Source of the DNA: Methylobacterium sp. Leaf108
GTDB lineage: Bacteria > Pseudomonadota > Alphaproteobacteria > Rhizobiales > Beijerinckiaceae
Assembly: GCF_001423265.1 (NCBI RefSeq)
Contig: NZ_LMND01000033.1
Span: 116,431-180,430, forward strand
Length of the DNA stretch: 64,000 nt
Reading direction: 5' to 3'
Notes under the pieces: model-generated
What the model was told of the DNA's origin: nothing
The model's database searches: none
Seen by the model: the letters and a program-made list of their open reading frames with translations, nothing else
Made by a program: the position numbers and the translations under genes
Part shown: positions 9,734 through 19,220 of the stretch, piece after piece
How positions within the stretch are numbered: the stretch's first letter is position 1
How the letters are laid out: every line of letters begins with the position of its first letter

Positions 9734-10963
9734 ATGGCCGAGACGCTCATCAAGGTCGATCTGACCCAATCCGCCTACGACAACAACATGGTGCACAACC
9801 GCTGGCACCCCGACATCCCCATGGTGGCGATGGTCAAGCCCGGCGACGACTTCATCGTCGAGACCTACGATTGGACCGGCGGCTTCATCAAGAACAACGA
9901 TTCGGCCGACGATGTGCGCGACATCGACCTGTCGATCGTGCACTTCCTCTCCGGCCCCATCGGCGTCGAGGGCGCCGAGCCCGGCGACCTCCTGGTGGTG
10001 GACCTGTTGGACATCGGCGCCAAGCCCGAGAGCCAGTGGGGCTTCAACGGGTTCTTCTCCAAGAACAACGGCGGCGGCTTCCTCGACGAGCATTTTCCGC
10101 AGGCCCAGAAGTCGATCTGGGACTTCGAGGGCATGTTCACGAAGTCGCGCCACATCCCCGGCGTGCGCTTCCCCGGCCTGATCCATCCGGGCCTGATCGG
10201 CTGCCTGCCCGACCCCAAGATGCTCGAGACCTGGAACACCCGCGAGAAGGCGCTGTTCGACACCAACCCCACCCGCGTTCCGGCGCTGGCCACCCTCCCC
10301 TTCGGTCCCACCGCCCACATGGGCCGGCTCAAGGGCGAGGCGAAGGACAAGGCCGCCGCGACGGGCGCCCGCACGGTCCCGGGGCGCGAGCACGGCGGCA
10401 ATTGCGACATCAAGGATCTGTCGCGCGGCTCGAAGATCTACTTCCCCGTCTACGTGCCGGGCGCGGGCCTCTCCATGGGCGACCTGCACTTCAGCCAGGG
10501 CGACGGCGAGATCACCTTCTGCGGCGCCATCGAGATGGCCGGCTGGGTCCACCTCAAGGTCAGCCTGATCAAGGACGGCATGGCGAAGTACGGGATCAAG
10601 AACCCGATCTTCAAGCCCTCGCCGATCACCCCGAAATTCGACGACCACCTCATCTTCGAGGGTGTCTCGGTCGACGAATACGGCAAGCAGCATTACCTCG
10701 ACGTCACGGTGGCCTACCGCCAGGCCTGCCTCAACGCGATCGAATACCTGAAGAAGTTCGGCTACTCGGGCGCCCAGGCCTATTCGATTCTCGGCACCGC
10801 CCCGGTCCAGGGCCACATCTCCGGCGTCGTCGACATCCCCAACGCCTGCGCCACCCTGTGGATTCCCACGGGCATCTTCGACTTCGACATCAATCCCGGT
10901 GCGGACGGGCCGATCAAGCACCTCGACGGATCGATCCAGATGCCGCTCTCGCCGGACCTGTAG
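9734..10963 (+). CDS. fmdA: formamidase (acetamidase/formamidase family)
   Basis: The 409-residue product matches FmdA from its first residues (HNRWHPDIP, then VKPGDDFIVETYDWTGG). It also carries GALPGDL-like EPGDLLVVDLLDIG, the conserved FPGLIHPGLIGC, the GREHGGNCDIKDLSRGSK metal/active-site region and SMGDLHFSQGDGEITFCGAIEM. The enzyme hydrolyses formamide, and more slowly acetamide, to ammonia and the acid in the cytoplasm. It is complete and of normal length. A strong hairpin follows before fmdB. Confidence 0.95.
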   Translation: MAETLIKVDLTQSAYDNNMVHNRWHPDIPMVAMVKPGDDFIVETYDWTGGFIKNNDSADDVRDIDLSIVHFLSGPIGVEGAEPGDLLVVDLLDIGAKPESQWGFNGFFSKNNGGGFLDEHFPQAQKSIWDFEGMFTKSRHIPGVRFPGLIHPGLIGCLPDPKMLETWNTREKALFDTNPTRVPALATLPFGPTAHMGRLKGEAKDKAAATGARTVPGREHGGNCDIKDLSRGSKIYFPVYVPGAGLSMGDLHFSQGDGEITFCGAIEMAGWVHLKVSLIKDGMAKYGIKNPIFKPSPITPKFDDHLIFEGVSVDEYGKQHYLDVTVAYRQACLNAIEYLKKFGYSGAQAYSILGTAPVQGHISGVVDIPNACATLWIPTGIFDFDINPGADGPIKHLDGSIQMPLSPDL

Positions 10964-10969
10964 TCTCCT

Positions 10970-10999
10970 GGTTTGCCGTTCTTTCCGGAGCGGCAAACC
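10970..10999 (+). terminator. hairpin between fmdA and fmdB
   Basis: GGTTTGCCG (10970-10978) and CGGCAAACC (10991-10999) form a perfect 9-bp stem with a 12-base loop directly after the fmdA stop. There is no T-run, so it may stabilise or partly terminate the fmdA message rather than end it. Confidence 0.5.
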
Positions 11000-11026
11000 C
11001 TGACCACTTTGCCTGAAAGCACGGAT

Positions 11027-11344
11027 ATGCCCGTCTACGATTACGCTTGCGATAGCTGCGGCCCGTTCACGGTGCTGCGCCCGATGGCGCAGTTCCGCGA
11101 TCCGCACGATTGCCCCGACTGCGGGTCGTCGTGCGGACGCGCCTTCCTCACCGCGCCCAACCTCGCCTCCATGGATGCGGGCAAGCGCAAGGCGCATGCG
11201 ACCAACGAGCGGAGCGCCCACGCGCCCCGCCGCTCGTCGGGCCACGGGGCCGGCTGCGGCTGTTGCGGCGGCGCTGCCAGGACCAAGCAACCGGCGGCCG
11301 CGAAAAGCTTCCCCCACGCGCGGCCGTGGATGATCAGCCACTGA
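11027..11344 (+). CDS. fmdB: FmdB-type zinc-ribbon protein
   Basis: The protein has 105 residues from the ATG at 11027, where homology starts (MPVYDYACDSCG); an upstream in-frame ATG reads through the hairpin and is unlikely. Two CxxC knuckles, CDSC and CPDC, form the N-terminal zinc ribbon. A second cysteine cluster near the C-terminus (GCGCCGG) is followed by a basic tail. FmdB was first described as a putative regulator of the formamidase genes in Methylophilus. Its true biochemical role is unresolved. Confidence 0.88.
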   Translation: MPVYDYACDSCGPFTVLRPMAQFRDPHDCPDCGSSCGRAFLTAPNLASMDAGKRKAHATNERSAHAPRRSSGHGAGCGCCGGAARTKQPAAAKSFPHARPWMISH

Positions 11345-11354
11345 CGCGAAAGTG

Positions 11355-11468
11355 GCCCCCCTCCTACCTCTGCGGGGAGAAGATGGAGGTGGGGGTGGCG
11401 GGCTGACCCTGCCGCACTGAAAGCGGAACCGCCCCCACCCCTGCCCTCTCCCCGCCAGGGGATGGGGA
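11355..11468. repeat. C/G-tract inverted-repeat element between fmdB and amiE
   Basis: The gap holds several complementary purine/pyrimidine tracts. CCCCCTCCTACCTC faces GGAGGTGGGGGTGG, and CCGCCCCCACCCCTGCCC answers the GGGGTGGCGGG. CTCCCCGCC faces GGGGATGGGGA. It looks like a REP-type palindromic cluster. It might separate amiE from the upstream transcript. No copy elsewhere in the window was found. Confidence 0.4.
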
Positions 11469-11514
11469 ATGCGTCGGGCTTTGCGAAACGCGCGATGACA
11501 GAAGGAACACCGTC

Positions 11515-12543
11515 ATGATGCACGGCGACATTTCCTCGAGCAACGACGGCGTCGGCGTGGCCGTCGTCAACTACAAGATGCCCCGTCTCCACACGAAGGC
11601 GGAGGTCCTCGAGAATGCGAAGAAGATCGCCGACATGGTTGTCGGCATGAAGTCCGGCCTGCCGGGCATGGACCTCGTGATCTTCCCCGAATACTCGACC
11701 CACGGCATCATGTACGACGGCGCCGAGATGTACGAGACCGCCTCGGCCGTGCCCGGCGAGGAGACGGCGATCTTCGCCGAGGCCTGTCGCAAGGCGCGCG
11801 TCTGGGGCGTGTTCTCGCTCACCGGCGAGCGCCACGAGGAGCATCCCAACAAGGCGCCCTACAACACCCTCATCCTGATGAACGACCAGGGCGAGATCGT
11901 GCAGAAGTATCGCAAGATCATGCCCTGGACACCGATCGAGGGCTGGTATCCGGGCGATCGTACCTATGTCTCGGACGGGCCGAAGGGTCTCAAGATCAGT
12001 CTCATCATCTGCGACGACGGCAACTACCCGGAGATCTGGCGCGACTGCGCCATGCGCGGGGCCGAGCTCATCATCCGCTGCCAGGGCTACATGTATCCGG
12101 CCAAGGAGCAGCAGATCCTGATGTCGAAGGCGATGGCCTTCGCCAACAACTGCTACGTCGCCGTGGCCAACGCGGCGGGTTTCGACGGCGTCTACACCTA
12201 CTTCGGCCACTCCGCGATCATCGGGTTCGACGGCCGGACGCTCGGCGAATGCGGCACGGAGGAGATGGGCATCCAATACGCCTCGCTCTCGAAGTTCCTG
12301 ATCCGCGATGCGCGCACGCACATGCAGTCCGAGAACCACCTCTTCAAGCTCCTGCACCGCGGCTACACGGGCATGATCAACTCGAAGGAGAACGAGCACG
12401 GCAAGGCCGAATGCCCCTACGACTTCTACCGTCGCTGGATCGAGGACCCGGAGGGTACCCGCGAGGCGGTCCACGCCGTCACCCGGCCCGGCGTCGGGAC
12501 CGAGGAATGCCCGATCGCGGGTATCCCGACGACGCCGCGCTGA
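11515..12543 (+). CDS. amiE: aliphatic amidase
   Basis: This 342-residue nitrilase-superfamily amidase opens MMHGDISSSNDGVGVAVVNY, very close to Pseudomonas AmiE. The catalytic triad is visible: Glu in VIFPEYSTHG, Lys in YRKIMPWTPIEGW and Cys in LIICDDGNYPEIWRD. It hydrolyses short aliphatic amides such as acetamide and propionamide to ammonia and carboxylate. AmiF formamidases are relatives, but the sequence follows AmiE. Two ATGs are adjacent (11515 and 11518). It follows fmdB after 170 bases and could be the operon's last gene or have its own promoter. Confidence 0.94.
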   Translation: MMHGDISSSNDGVGVAVVNYKMPRLHTKAEVLENAKKIADMVVGMKSGLPGMDLVIFPEYSTHGIMYDGAEMYETASAVPGEETAIFAEACRKARVWGVFSLTGERHEEHPNKAPYNTLILMNDQGEIVQKYRKIMPWTPIEGWYPGDRTYVSDGPKGLKISLIICDDGNYPEIWRDCAMRGAELIIRCQGYMYPAKEQQILMSKAMAFANNCYVAVANAAGFDGVYTYFGHSAIIGFDGRTLGECGTEEMGIQYASLSKFLIRDARTHMQSENHLFKLLHRGYTGMINSKENEHGKAECPYDFYRRWIEDPEGTREAVHAVTRPGVGTEECPIAGIPTTPR

Positions 12544-12555
12544 CCCATTGCGGCG

Positions 12556-14397
12556 TCAGCTCATGTAGTTGACCAGGGTGAGTTTCGAGAGGGTCGAGGT
12601 GACCTGGTAGCTCGCCTGCAGCTGGGTCTGGAGCGCCAGGAGCTTGGCCGTCACCTCGTTGACGTCGACGGTGTCGATGCCGTCGAGGGTGTCCTGCAGG
12701 ACGGCGCGGGTGGCACCGTTCTCGGCCTTGGCGTCCTGCATGTTGCGGGCGGCGAGGCTGAGGTCGCTCGCGATGCTCTCGATGCTGCCCGCCGCCCGGT
12801 CGGACGCCAGGACCGTGCGCGAGCGCTCGGCCAGGGCCTGGTAGCGGGCATTGTCGGGCGTGCCGGCGGAGGTGTCGGTGAAACGCTCGGCCGCCAGGGC
12901 GGCGATCCCCGCCAGGACGGCCCGGATCGGCGCCTCGTTGGCCTGGGCGCCGATGCCGACCTTGCGGCTGGCGTCGACCTGGACCGCGGCGGTGGTGCGC
13001 GGGTCGGCGGAGGTGTCGTCGCCGGTGTACCAGATCACGGTCTTGGCCGCCGCCGTCGCGGGTTCCGAGACGAAGCCGCCGTTGGCGGTGTCGACCCGGC
13101 GCGGGGCGAAGGCCGTCTGCTTCGAGCCGGCGAAGAAGTCCTGGGCCGCGATCGTCGAGGAGGACGCGGCCAGGGTGGTGGCCGCGCTGGTCTTCAGGGC
13201 GTTCGCGAGCGCCGCCTGCATGTTCTGCGCGGTCACCGCCGGGTCGGCATCGATCCGGAACTGCCCGCTGCCGCCGGTCGCGGTGGTCGACTTGGCGGTC
13301 AGCGTGATGGTGGTGGTGGTGCCGTCGCGCATGCCCAGCGCCACCGTCACGGTGTCCCCGTCGACCGGGCGCGTCGTGCCGGAGACGGAGAGCGCGACGC
13401 TGGCGGGCGCACCGCCGGAGAAGGCGAGGTCCACGCCGGGAGGGGTCCCGCTCTGGGCCGCGGCCACGGCCTTGCCCGACAGGCTCGCCGAGAGGTTGGC
13501 GGCGGCCTCGCTCGCGGAAGTGCCGATGGCGAACTCGTTGGTGCCCGGCGTCGGGGTGGTGCGCGCGGTGTAATCCACCAACAGCTGGCTGCCGTCGGGC
13601 TGGTTGACGCTCACGCGCACCAGGTCGCCGTCGTTGGGCTGGCTCGAAAAGCTCGGGGTCACGGTGGGGGCCACCGCCGCGGTGCGCGTCGCCTGGATCG
13701 CGGCCGGGCGCGAACTCGTCACTGACCCGATGAAGAAGCCGAAGTTGGCGCGGTCGGCGGCGGCCTTGCCGCCGTCGCCGGCGACGGTGGCGGCTTCCGA
13801 CAGCGTCACGCTGCCCGGGCCGGCGCTGCCCACGGCGAGGCCGCCACGGCCGGGGCTGAAGGCGCCGTCGGCGGCCTTGCGCTCGGCGATGACGTCCCGG
13901 AGGCCGTCGCGGCCGAGCACGGGGTCGCCGTCGAGGATCGCGGCGCTGGCGGCCACCGGCGGCCGATCGGTCTCGCGGCCGCCGAACAGGTAGCGGCCGG
14001 CCGCCTGCTGGTTGAGCGCGTCGAGGGCCGCGTCGAGATTGCTGCGGGCGATCTTGGTGGCGGTGTCCACCGACGGGCCGGTGCCGAAGGTGCCCGCCGC
14101 GGCGAGGGAGGCGCGCACGCCGTCCCCCAGCGTCGCGACCTGGGTGACGCTGGTGGTGGCGAGGTTGACGCGCGTGGTGGCGCCGGCGATGGCCGCGTCG
14201 TAGCCGTCCAGCGCCGAGAGGGTGGCATGGGCCGAGAGGCTGGTGGTGCGGGCGGACCCGAGGCCGCCGTAGCTGTCGGCGGTCTGCTGGGTGGCGAGCT
14301 GCGTCGAGAGGCCGTCGAGGCGGTTCTTGATCGACACCAGGTTGGCGGCGTTCCGGTCCGAGACGTAGGTGCCGGCGGTGAAGGGCGAGATGGACAT
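12556..14397 (-). CDS. flgL: flagellar hook-filament junction protein FlgL
   Basis: This 613-residue protein has the flagellin-like N-terminal helix region (NAANLVSIKNRLDGLSTQLATQQTADSYGGLG) and the LFGGRETDRPPVA turn typical of FlgL. Its C-terminal helical region ends LQTQLQASYQVTSTLSKLTLVNYM. The terminal helices match the family. The middle is much larger than the enterobacterial ~317-residue form, as is common in alphaproteobacteria. It assembles extracellularly between FlgK and the filament after type III export. It is the last gene of the flgE-flgK-flgL run and ends 13 bases from convergent amiE. Confidence 0.92.
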   Translation of the reverse strand: MSISPFTAGTYVSDRNAANLVSIKNRLDGLSTQLATQQTADSYGGLGSARTTSLSAHATLSALDGYDAAIAGATTRVNLATTSVTQVATLGDGVRASLAAAGTFGTGPSVDTATKIARSNLDAALDALNQQAAGRYLFGGRETDRPPVAASAAILDGDPVLGRDGLRDVIAERKAADGAFSPGRGGLAVGSAGPGSVTLSEAATVAGDGGKAAADRANFGFFIGSVTSSRPAAIQATRTAAVAPTVTPSFSSQPNDGDLVRVSVNQPDGSQLLVDYTARTTPTPGTNEFAIGTSASEAAANLSASLSGKAVAAAQSGTPPGVDLAFSGGAPASVALSVSGTTRPVDGDTVTVALGMRDGTTTTITLTAKSTTATGGSGQFRIDADPAVTAQNMQAALANALKTSAATTLAASSSTIAAQDFFAGSKQTAFAPRRVDTANGGFVSEPATAAAKTVIWYTGDDTSADPRTTAAVQVDASRKVGIGAQANEAPIRAVLAGIAALAAERFTDTSAGTPDNARYQALAERSRTVLASDRAAGSIESIASDLSLAARNMQDAKAENGATRAVLQDTLDGIDTVDVNEVTAKLLALQTQLQASYQVTSTLSKLTLVNYMS

Positions 14398-14462
14398 GGC
14401 GGGCCTCGGATGCGGTCACGGATGGGATGAGCCGGCGGAACGGGGGCACGCCCCGCAGCGCG

Positions 14463-16340
14463 CTAGATCCGCATCAGGGTGTCAAGCATGTCCCGGGCGG
14501 CGGTGAGCACCCGGGCGTTGGCGGTGTAGGCGGTCTGGAGCTGGATGAGGGTCGACATCTCGTCGTCGATCTTGACGCCGGATTTCGACGCGAAGCGGCT
14601 CTGGGCGGTGGAGAGCGCGATGGTCTGGCCCTCGTCGAGGTCCTTGGCATTGGCCGCCCCCGCCCCTTGCGCGTCGACGATGCGCTGCGCGAACCCCTGG
14701 ACGCTGTCGACGAAGGGCGCATTGATGCCGCCGATGCCGCTGGCCGCCGAGAAGGTGCGGTTGGTGCGCGTCAGGGCGTCGTAGAGGAAATCGGGGCGGG
14801 TGGTGTCGCCGTTCTGGGTGGTGGGGCTGGTGTTGACGAGGGTGGCGGTGGATTGCGCCACCGACGGGTTGATGGCGATGCGCTGGGCGAAGCCGGTGAG
14901 CTGGCTGCCCCCGTCGATCGATCCGGTGAAGAGCTTGCCCGACCGGGCGCCGTCGACGAACAGCGCGAACTGCGGCTGGCCGGTCTGGGTGTCGCCGCCG
15001 CTGCGCGGCACCGTCACGCTGGCGCTCGTGGCGAGCAGGGTCGGCGCGTTCGCGGCCGGATCGCTCAGGATGCGCAAGGCCCCGGCGCCGGGCTGGGCGG
15101 TGACGGAATAGGTCGGGCTCAAGAGGCCCGCGAGCGTGTCGGCGACGCTCGGGTCGCCCGGCCTGGTGGGCAGGCTGAAGCCGATCACCGTCGCGGACGG
15201 GTCGCTGGTGTCGGACGCGCTCACGGCGGGCGCCGGCCGCAGGTTCGAGGGCACCAGGATCAGGTTGCGCTGCGTGCCCGCCGCGTCCCGGACGCTCAGG
15301 GTGATCGCGTTGCCGGCGCTCAGGCCGGTCAGGTCGATGTCGAAGCCCGAGGCGGTGCCCGCGGTGACGGCCGTCCCGGTGGCCTGCCGGTCGGAGAAGC
15401 TGCGCGAGAGCCCGGCGGCGAGATCGTCGAGCTGGCGCTGTGCCTGGGGCAGGATGGTGTCGCGCAGCTCGATCCCCGCCGCCAGGGAGCCCGAGCCGAT
15501 GCCGCCGTCGGCGATGAGGTCGATGCCCGCCCCCCCCGGCTGGCGGGCGATGATGGTGCCGACCCCGCGCTTGGCCGGATCGGTGGAATAGCTCGCCTCC
15601 GGGGTCATCGCCGGGCGCTGGTCGAAGCTCAGGGTCGTCGCCACCGCCCGTTCCACCAGGGTCAGCCCGGAGCCGGTGACGATGGTGGCCGAGCCGTCGC
15701 GCTGGGGAACCGTCTTGACGTCGAGGAAGCTCGCGAGGGTCGTGACCTTCTGGTCGCGCTGGTCGAGGAGGTCGGCCTTGGCGGAATCGTCGCCCGAGGC
15801 GACGATCTTGGTGTTGAGGTTTGCGATCGCGCTGAGGAGGTCGTTGACGTCGCGAACCTCGGTGGCGAGCTGGGACTCGGCGGCGCCGCGCAGGTTCTGC
15901 ACGCCCTGCGCGATGCCGCCGATCTTCGCGGCGAGACTCGATGCCCGGTCGACCACCGTCGAACGGGCCGGCGGTGAGGTCGGATCGGCGGCCAGCCCCT
16001 GTAGCGCCTGGGCGAAGCCGTTGACGACGCCGTCGAGGGCGGTGGCGCTGCCCGGCTGTCCGTAGAGCTTGTCGAGCTGGCCGCGCACGTCGGCGATCCG
16101 GCCGGTGTAGGCGGAGCCCGAGGTCTCCAGGCGCAGCTGTGTCTGGGCCGCCTCGTCGAGGGTGCGGTTGATCAGGCCGGTGGCGACGCCCGAATTGCCG
16201 ACGCCGTCGCTGACCGTGGACAACGTCCGCTTGACGTAGCCGGCGGTCCCGACGTTGGCGATGTTCTGGGAGACGACGCCGATGGCGGCCTGGGTCACCC
16301 GCAGGCCGGCGGTGGCCGTGTTCAGGGCGTTGGTGGCCAT
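14463..16340 (-). CDS. flgK: flagellar hook-associated protein FlgK
   Basis: This 625-residue protein starts ALNTATAGLRVTQAAIGVVSQNIANVGTAGY, the conserved rod/hook N-terminal motif. It has the FlgK-type DLLDQRDQKVTTLASFLDVK region and ends SGVKIDDEMSTLIQLQTAYTANARVLTAARDMLDTLMRI. It forms the first junction ring at the hook tip. The gene lies between flgE and flgL with about 65-150 bp gaps and the same orientation, as expected for a hook operon. Confidence 0.95.
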   Translation of the reverse strand: MATNALNTATAGLRVTQAAIGVVSQNIANVGTAGYVKRTLSTVSDGVGNSGVATGLINRTLDEAAQTQLRLETSGSAYTGRIADVRGQLDKLYGQPGSATALDGVVNGFAQALQGLAADPTSPPARSTVVDRASSLAAKIGGIAQGVQNLRGAAESQLATEVRDVNDLLSAIANLNTKIVASGDDSAKADLLDQRDQKVTTLASFLDVKTVPQRDGSATIVTGSGLTLVERAVATTLSFDQRPAMTPEASYSTDPAKRGVGTIIARQPGGAGIDLIADGGIGSGSLAAGIELRDTILPQAQRQLDDLAAGLSRSFSDRQATGTAVTAGTASGFDIDLTGLSAGNAITLSVRDAAGTQRNLILVPSNLRPAPAVSASDTSDPSATVIGFSLPTRPGDPSVADTLAGLLSPTYSVTAQPGAGALRILSDPAANAPTLLATSASVTVPRSGGDTQTGQPQFALFVDGARSGKLFTGSIDGGSQLTGFAQRIAINPSVAQSTATLVNTSPTTQNGDTTRPDFLYDALTRTNRTFSAASGIGGINAPFVDSVQGFAQRIVDAQGAGAANAKDLDEGQTIALSTAQSRFASKSGVKIDDEMSTLIQLQTAYTANARVLTAARDMLDTLMRI

Positions 16341-16488
16341 CTCGTCCCTCCGTTCGCGGTCGTCGAGGCCTTGACCGGATAGGATATCCGGCCCGAGTCT
16401 CTAAGAAATTGCCCTCGCACCGGGCATCTGCCGAAAATCCGATCCGTGTTCCGGCCCGGTGCTCGGGCCGGCAGACCCTCTTCCGCGA

Positions 16489-17898
16489 TCAGCGAATGAT
16501 ATTGATCAGCGCCGACATCATGTCCTGCGCGGTGGACATGACCTTGGTGTTGGCCGAATACGCCTGTTGGGTTACGATCATCTTCGAAAATTCGCTCGCA
16601 ATGTCCGTATTCGACTGCTCGATGGTGCCGCCGATGACCGTCGATCCCTTCAGGCCCACCAGGGGCGGACCCGAGTCGATGGTCTGCTCGTAGTTGCCGC
16701 CGGAATCCGACTTCAGCCCGTCGGAGTTGGTGAACTGCACGACGTTGATCTTGGCCAGGGACAGGGTGCTGCCGTTGCTGTAGGTGCCCGCGATCGTGCC
16801 GTCTTCGGTCACTTCGGTGCTGATGAGCGATCCCGAGGCATAGCCGTCCTGCTGCTGGGTGTTGGTCGTCACCCGCCCGTCGGACGTGTTGTACTGGGTC
16901 AGCCCGCCGCTGCCGAAGCGCAGGGTGAGGTCGTTGAGGTTGATCCCGTCGATGGTCACGTCGGGAACCGTGATCGAGGTTGCGGCCGGTGCGGTGAGCT
17001 GCCCGCTGGCGTTGAAGCCGAAGGCGGTCCCCGCGTTGGTCCAGGGCGACTGGTTGAGGCCCGCTGTGCTGTTGTTGGCGTAGAACAGGTTCCAGACGTC
17101 GTCGGTGGCGGCCGCGGTCCCGGTGGCGGGCTCGCCCGTCTGCACCTTGGCCCAGCGCGTCGCCAGGCTCACCGGGCCGCCGCTGGCCGAGTACAGGGTC
17201 ATGGTCGGGCCGACCACGCTGTTGTTGACGAGGCTCTGCGCGTCGCCCGCGGCCACGCTCGCGGTCCCGGTGCCGCTGAGGATGCGCGGGTCGCGCTGGT
17301 TGGGGGCGGTCCCGAACGGCGCCAGGAGCTCCGAACCGGGCAAGGCGGCCGAGGCGTTGGTGGTCGCCGGCACCTTCGGCAGGTTGGCCGAATAGGTGAT
17401 CGTGCTGGTCGGCTGTGCCGCCAGGAGGGCGTTCGAGATCTTGATCGGCCCCTCGGAGGAGGCCTGGCCGGTGGCGGGGTCGAGGGTCGAGCCCTTGAGG
17501 TAGGAGCCCGCGCCGTTGACGAGGTAGCCGTCCTTGTCGGGGGCGAAGTCGCCGCGCCGGGTGAATTTCTCGGCGGTCGAGAAGGTCGGCTGCCCGTTGG
17601 CGTCGCTGGTCTTGGATTGGACCGTGAAGAAGCCGTCGCCGTTGAGGGCGATGTTGGTGCCGACGTTGGTGGCGTTGAGGCCGCCCTGGATCGTGGTGGT
17701 CAGGCGCGAATCGGCCAGGACCGAGCCCGCCACCTGGCGGCCGGGCTGCTGTTCGGCGATGAGATCGACGAAGTTCGTGTCGATCCGCTTGTAGCCGGTC
17801 GTCTGCGAGTTCGCGATGTTGCCCGAAATGTTGTTGAGCGAGAACGATTGGGCTTTCAGGCCGGATACGGCCGTCTGCAGGGCGGTGAAGACATCCAT
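16489..17898 (-). CDS. flgE: flagellar hook protein FlgE
   Basis: Starting at the ATG at 17898 (a TTG three codons upstream is possible), the product has 469 residues. It begins MDVFTALQTAVSGLKAQSFSLNNISGNIANSQTTGYKR and ends SEFSKMIVTQQAYSANTKVMSTAQDMMSALINIIR, the two hallmark coiled-coil ends of FlgE. It polymerises into the extracellular hook. It is the first gene of the flgE-flgK-flgL set, with its promoter in 17899-18152, a gap shared with the divergent BLUF gene. Confidence 0.94.
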   Translation of the reverse strand: MDVFTALQTAVSGLKAQSFSLNNISGNIANSQTTGYKRIDTNFVDLIAEQQPGRQVAGSVLADSRLTTTIQGGLNATNVGTNIALNGDGFFTVQSKTSDANGQPTFSTAEKFTRRGDFAPDKDGYLVNGAGSYLKGSTLDPATGQASSEGPIKISNALLAAQPTSTITYSANLPKVPATTNASAALPGSELLAPFGTAPNQRDPRILSGTGTASVAAGDAQSLVNNSVVGPTMTLYSASGGPVSLATRWAKVQTGEPATGTAAATDDVWNLFYANNSTAGLNQSPWTNAGTAFGFNASGQLTAPAATSITVPDVTIDGINLNDLTLRFGSGGLTQYNTSDGRVTTNTQQQDGYASGSLISTEVTEDGTIAGTYSNGSTLSLAKINVVQFTNSDGLKSDSGGNYEQTIDSGPPLVGLKGSTVIGGTIEQSNTDIASEFSKMIVTQQAYSANTKVMSTAQDMMSALINIIR

Positions 17899-18152
17899 GG
17901 CCGGCAAAACCTCTCGCGCATGACCGTTCGTCGGGGAGCGGCCGAAGCGCGGACCGATCCCGGGACCAGCCGGCGCAAGCCCCGTGCCGAGACCAAGCCA
18001 TTGATATGATTCACGATCGCGGCTGGCGGGGCGGCAGAAAACGCCGGTCCGCGGCCCGGTCCCGGCAGGATTTGCCGGTCTTTGAGCGCGTTTACGCGGC
18101 GTTATGGCCGATGGCTGTAGCGTTCCCGGCGGTGACCACTGGACCAGGTTCG

Positions 18153-18620
18153 ATGAAAAACAAGCGGACGACCCTCGTCCACCTCATCTACTTCTCGCGG
18201 CTGAACCTGGCCGCCGATGCACTGACGCGCTCTCGCGAACTCGGCGAGATCACCCGTCAGGCGCAGAAGAAGAACGAGTTCTCTGTCATCACGAGCTTTC
18301 TGATCGTCGAGCAGAACTTCGCGGCCCAGATCATCGAAGGCGAGCGGATGTCGGTCAACGACACCTTCGGGCGCATCAACGTCGATACGCGCCACCGCGA
18401 CGTCCAGATCGTCGAATGGCGGGAGATCGTGAAGCGGGAGTTCGTGAACTCCTTTTCCACCTGCGTGCGCAATCCCGCCAACGACGCCCTGTTCCAGAAG
18501 GCCAACCTCCTGCCGATGTTCCAGCGCGGCACGCCGCGCGCGATCTCGATCCAGTCCCTCGCCCTCGCGCTCCAGACCGAGTCGATGTCGAAGCAGGGCA
18601 TCGATCACCTATTCGTATGA
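18153..18620 (+). CDS. single-domain BLUF photoreceptor-like protein
   Basis: The protein has 155 residues from the ATG at 18153; longer in-frame starts add a basic, non-homologous leader. The fold pattern is BLUF: LVHLIYFSR with the flavin-contacting Tyr13, KKN with Asn41, and NFAAQIIEGE with Gln59. The N41-Q59 spacing of 18 equals that of AppA (N45-Q63). The position where AppA has Trp104/Met106 is occupied by small residues in REFVNSFSTC, so signal relay may differ. The C-terminal ~50 residues are likely the capping helices. The gene is divergent from flgE and followed by a CheY-like receiver. Confidence 0.75.
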   Translation: MKNKRTTLVHLIYFSRLNLAADALTRSRELGEITRQAQKKNEFSVITSFLIVEQNFAAQIIEGERMSVNDTFGRINVDTRHRDVQIVEWREIVKREFVNSFSTCVRNPANDALFQKANLLPMFQRGTPRAISIQSLALALQTESMSKQGIDHLFV

Positions 18621-18693
18621 CCACGAACACCGCCGTCATCCGATATCCTGACTCCGATCTTCGGGGCCGTGACCACCTCGAGTCCAAGACGCC

Positions 18694-19146
18694 ATGAGCG
18701 AGACGCCCCCGATTCTCATCGTCGACGACCAGGAGAAGCTTCTCCGCCTGGTCATCCTGCTCATGAACCGCCTCGGGTTTCCGGACGTCGAGGGGGTGAC
18801 CGACGGATTGGAGGCCCTCGAGCGGCTTCGGCAGCGCAAGTACGCCCTCGTCATCGCCGACCTCGACATGGAGCCGATGGACGGTCTCTCGCTCCTGCGC
18901 GAGATCCGGGGGGACGACGCCCTGATGAACACCCCCTTCATCCTCACCGAGGCCTCGTTCGAGTTCGAGGACATCAACCTCGCTCACCAGGCCGGCGCGG
19001 ACGCCTTCATCCTCAAGCCGTTCGACATGTCGGTGCTCAAGTCCAAGCTCAAGCAGGTGATCAACCGCAAGCCGCGCAAGCGCGAGGCGCCGCTCGCGGC
19101 CGAATCGACCCTCAGCGTCGACTTTCCGATGCTCGGCAAGTTCTGA
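18694..19146 (+). CDS. CheY-like single-receiver response regulator
   Basis: This 150-residue receiver domain has the acidic pair in ILIVDDQEK (Asp11, Asp12) and the phospho-acceptor Asp56 in VIADLDMEPMDG. The Thr is in FILTEASFE and the Lys in FILKPFD. No output domain follows, only a basic tail. It lies 73 bases after the BLUF gene and beside flagellar genes, so a role in motility or a phosphorelay is plausible. The cognate kinase is not evident nearby. The EPMDG variant of the usual MPxMDG loop is notable. Confidence 0.88.
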   Translation: MSETPPILIVDDQEKLLRLVILLMNRLGFPDVEGVTDGLEALERLRQRKYALVIADLDMEPMDGLSLLREIRGDDALMNTPFILTEASFEFEDINLAHQAGADAFILKPFDMSVLKSKLKQVINRKPRKREAPLAAESTLSVDFPMLGKF

Positions 19147-19220
19147 GGCCGGCAAGTTCTGAGGCCGGCCAATTCAGAGGTCGGCGGTTACCGGCACCTG
19201 CGCCGCGGGCGGCGGCCGCA

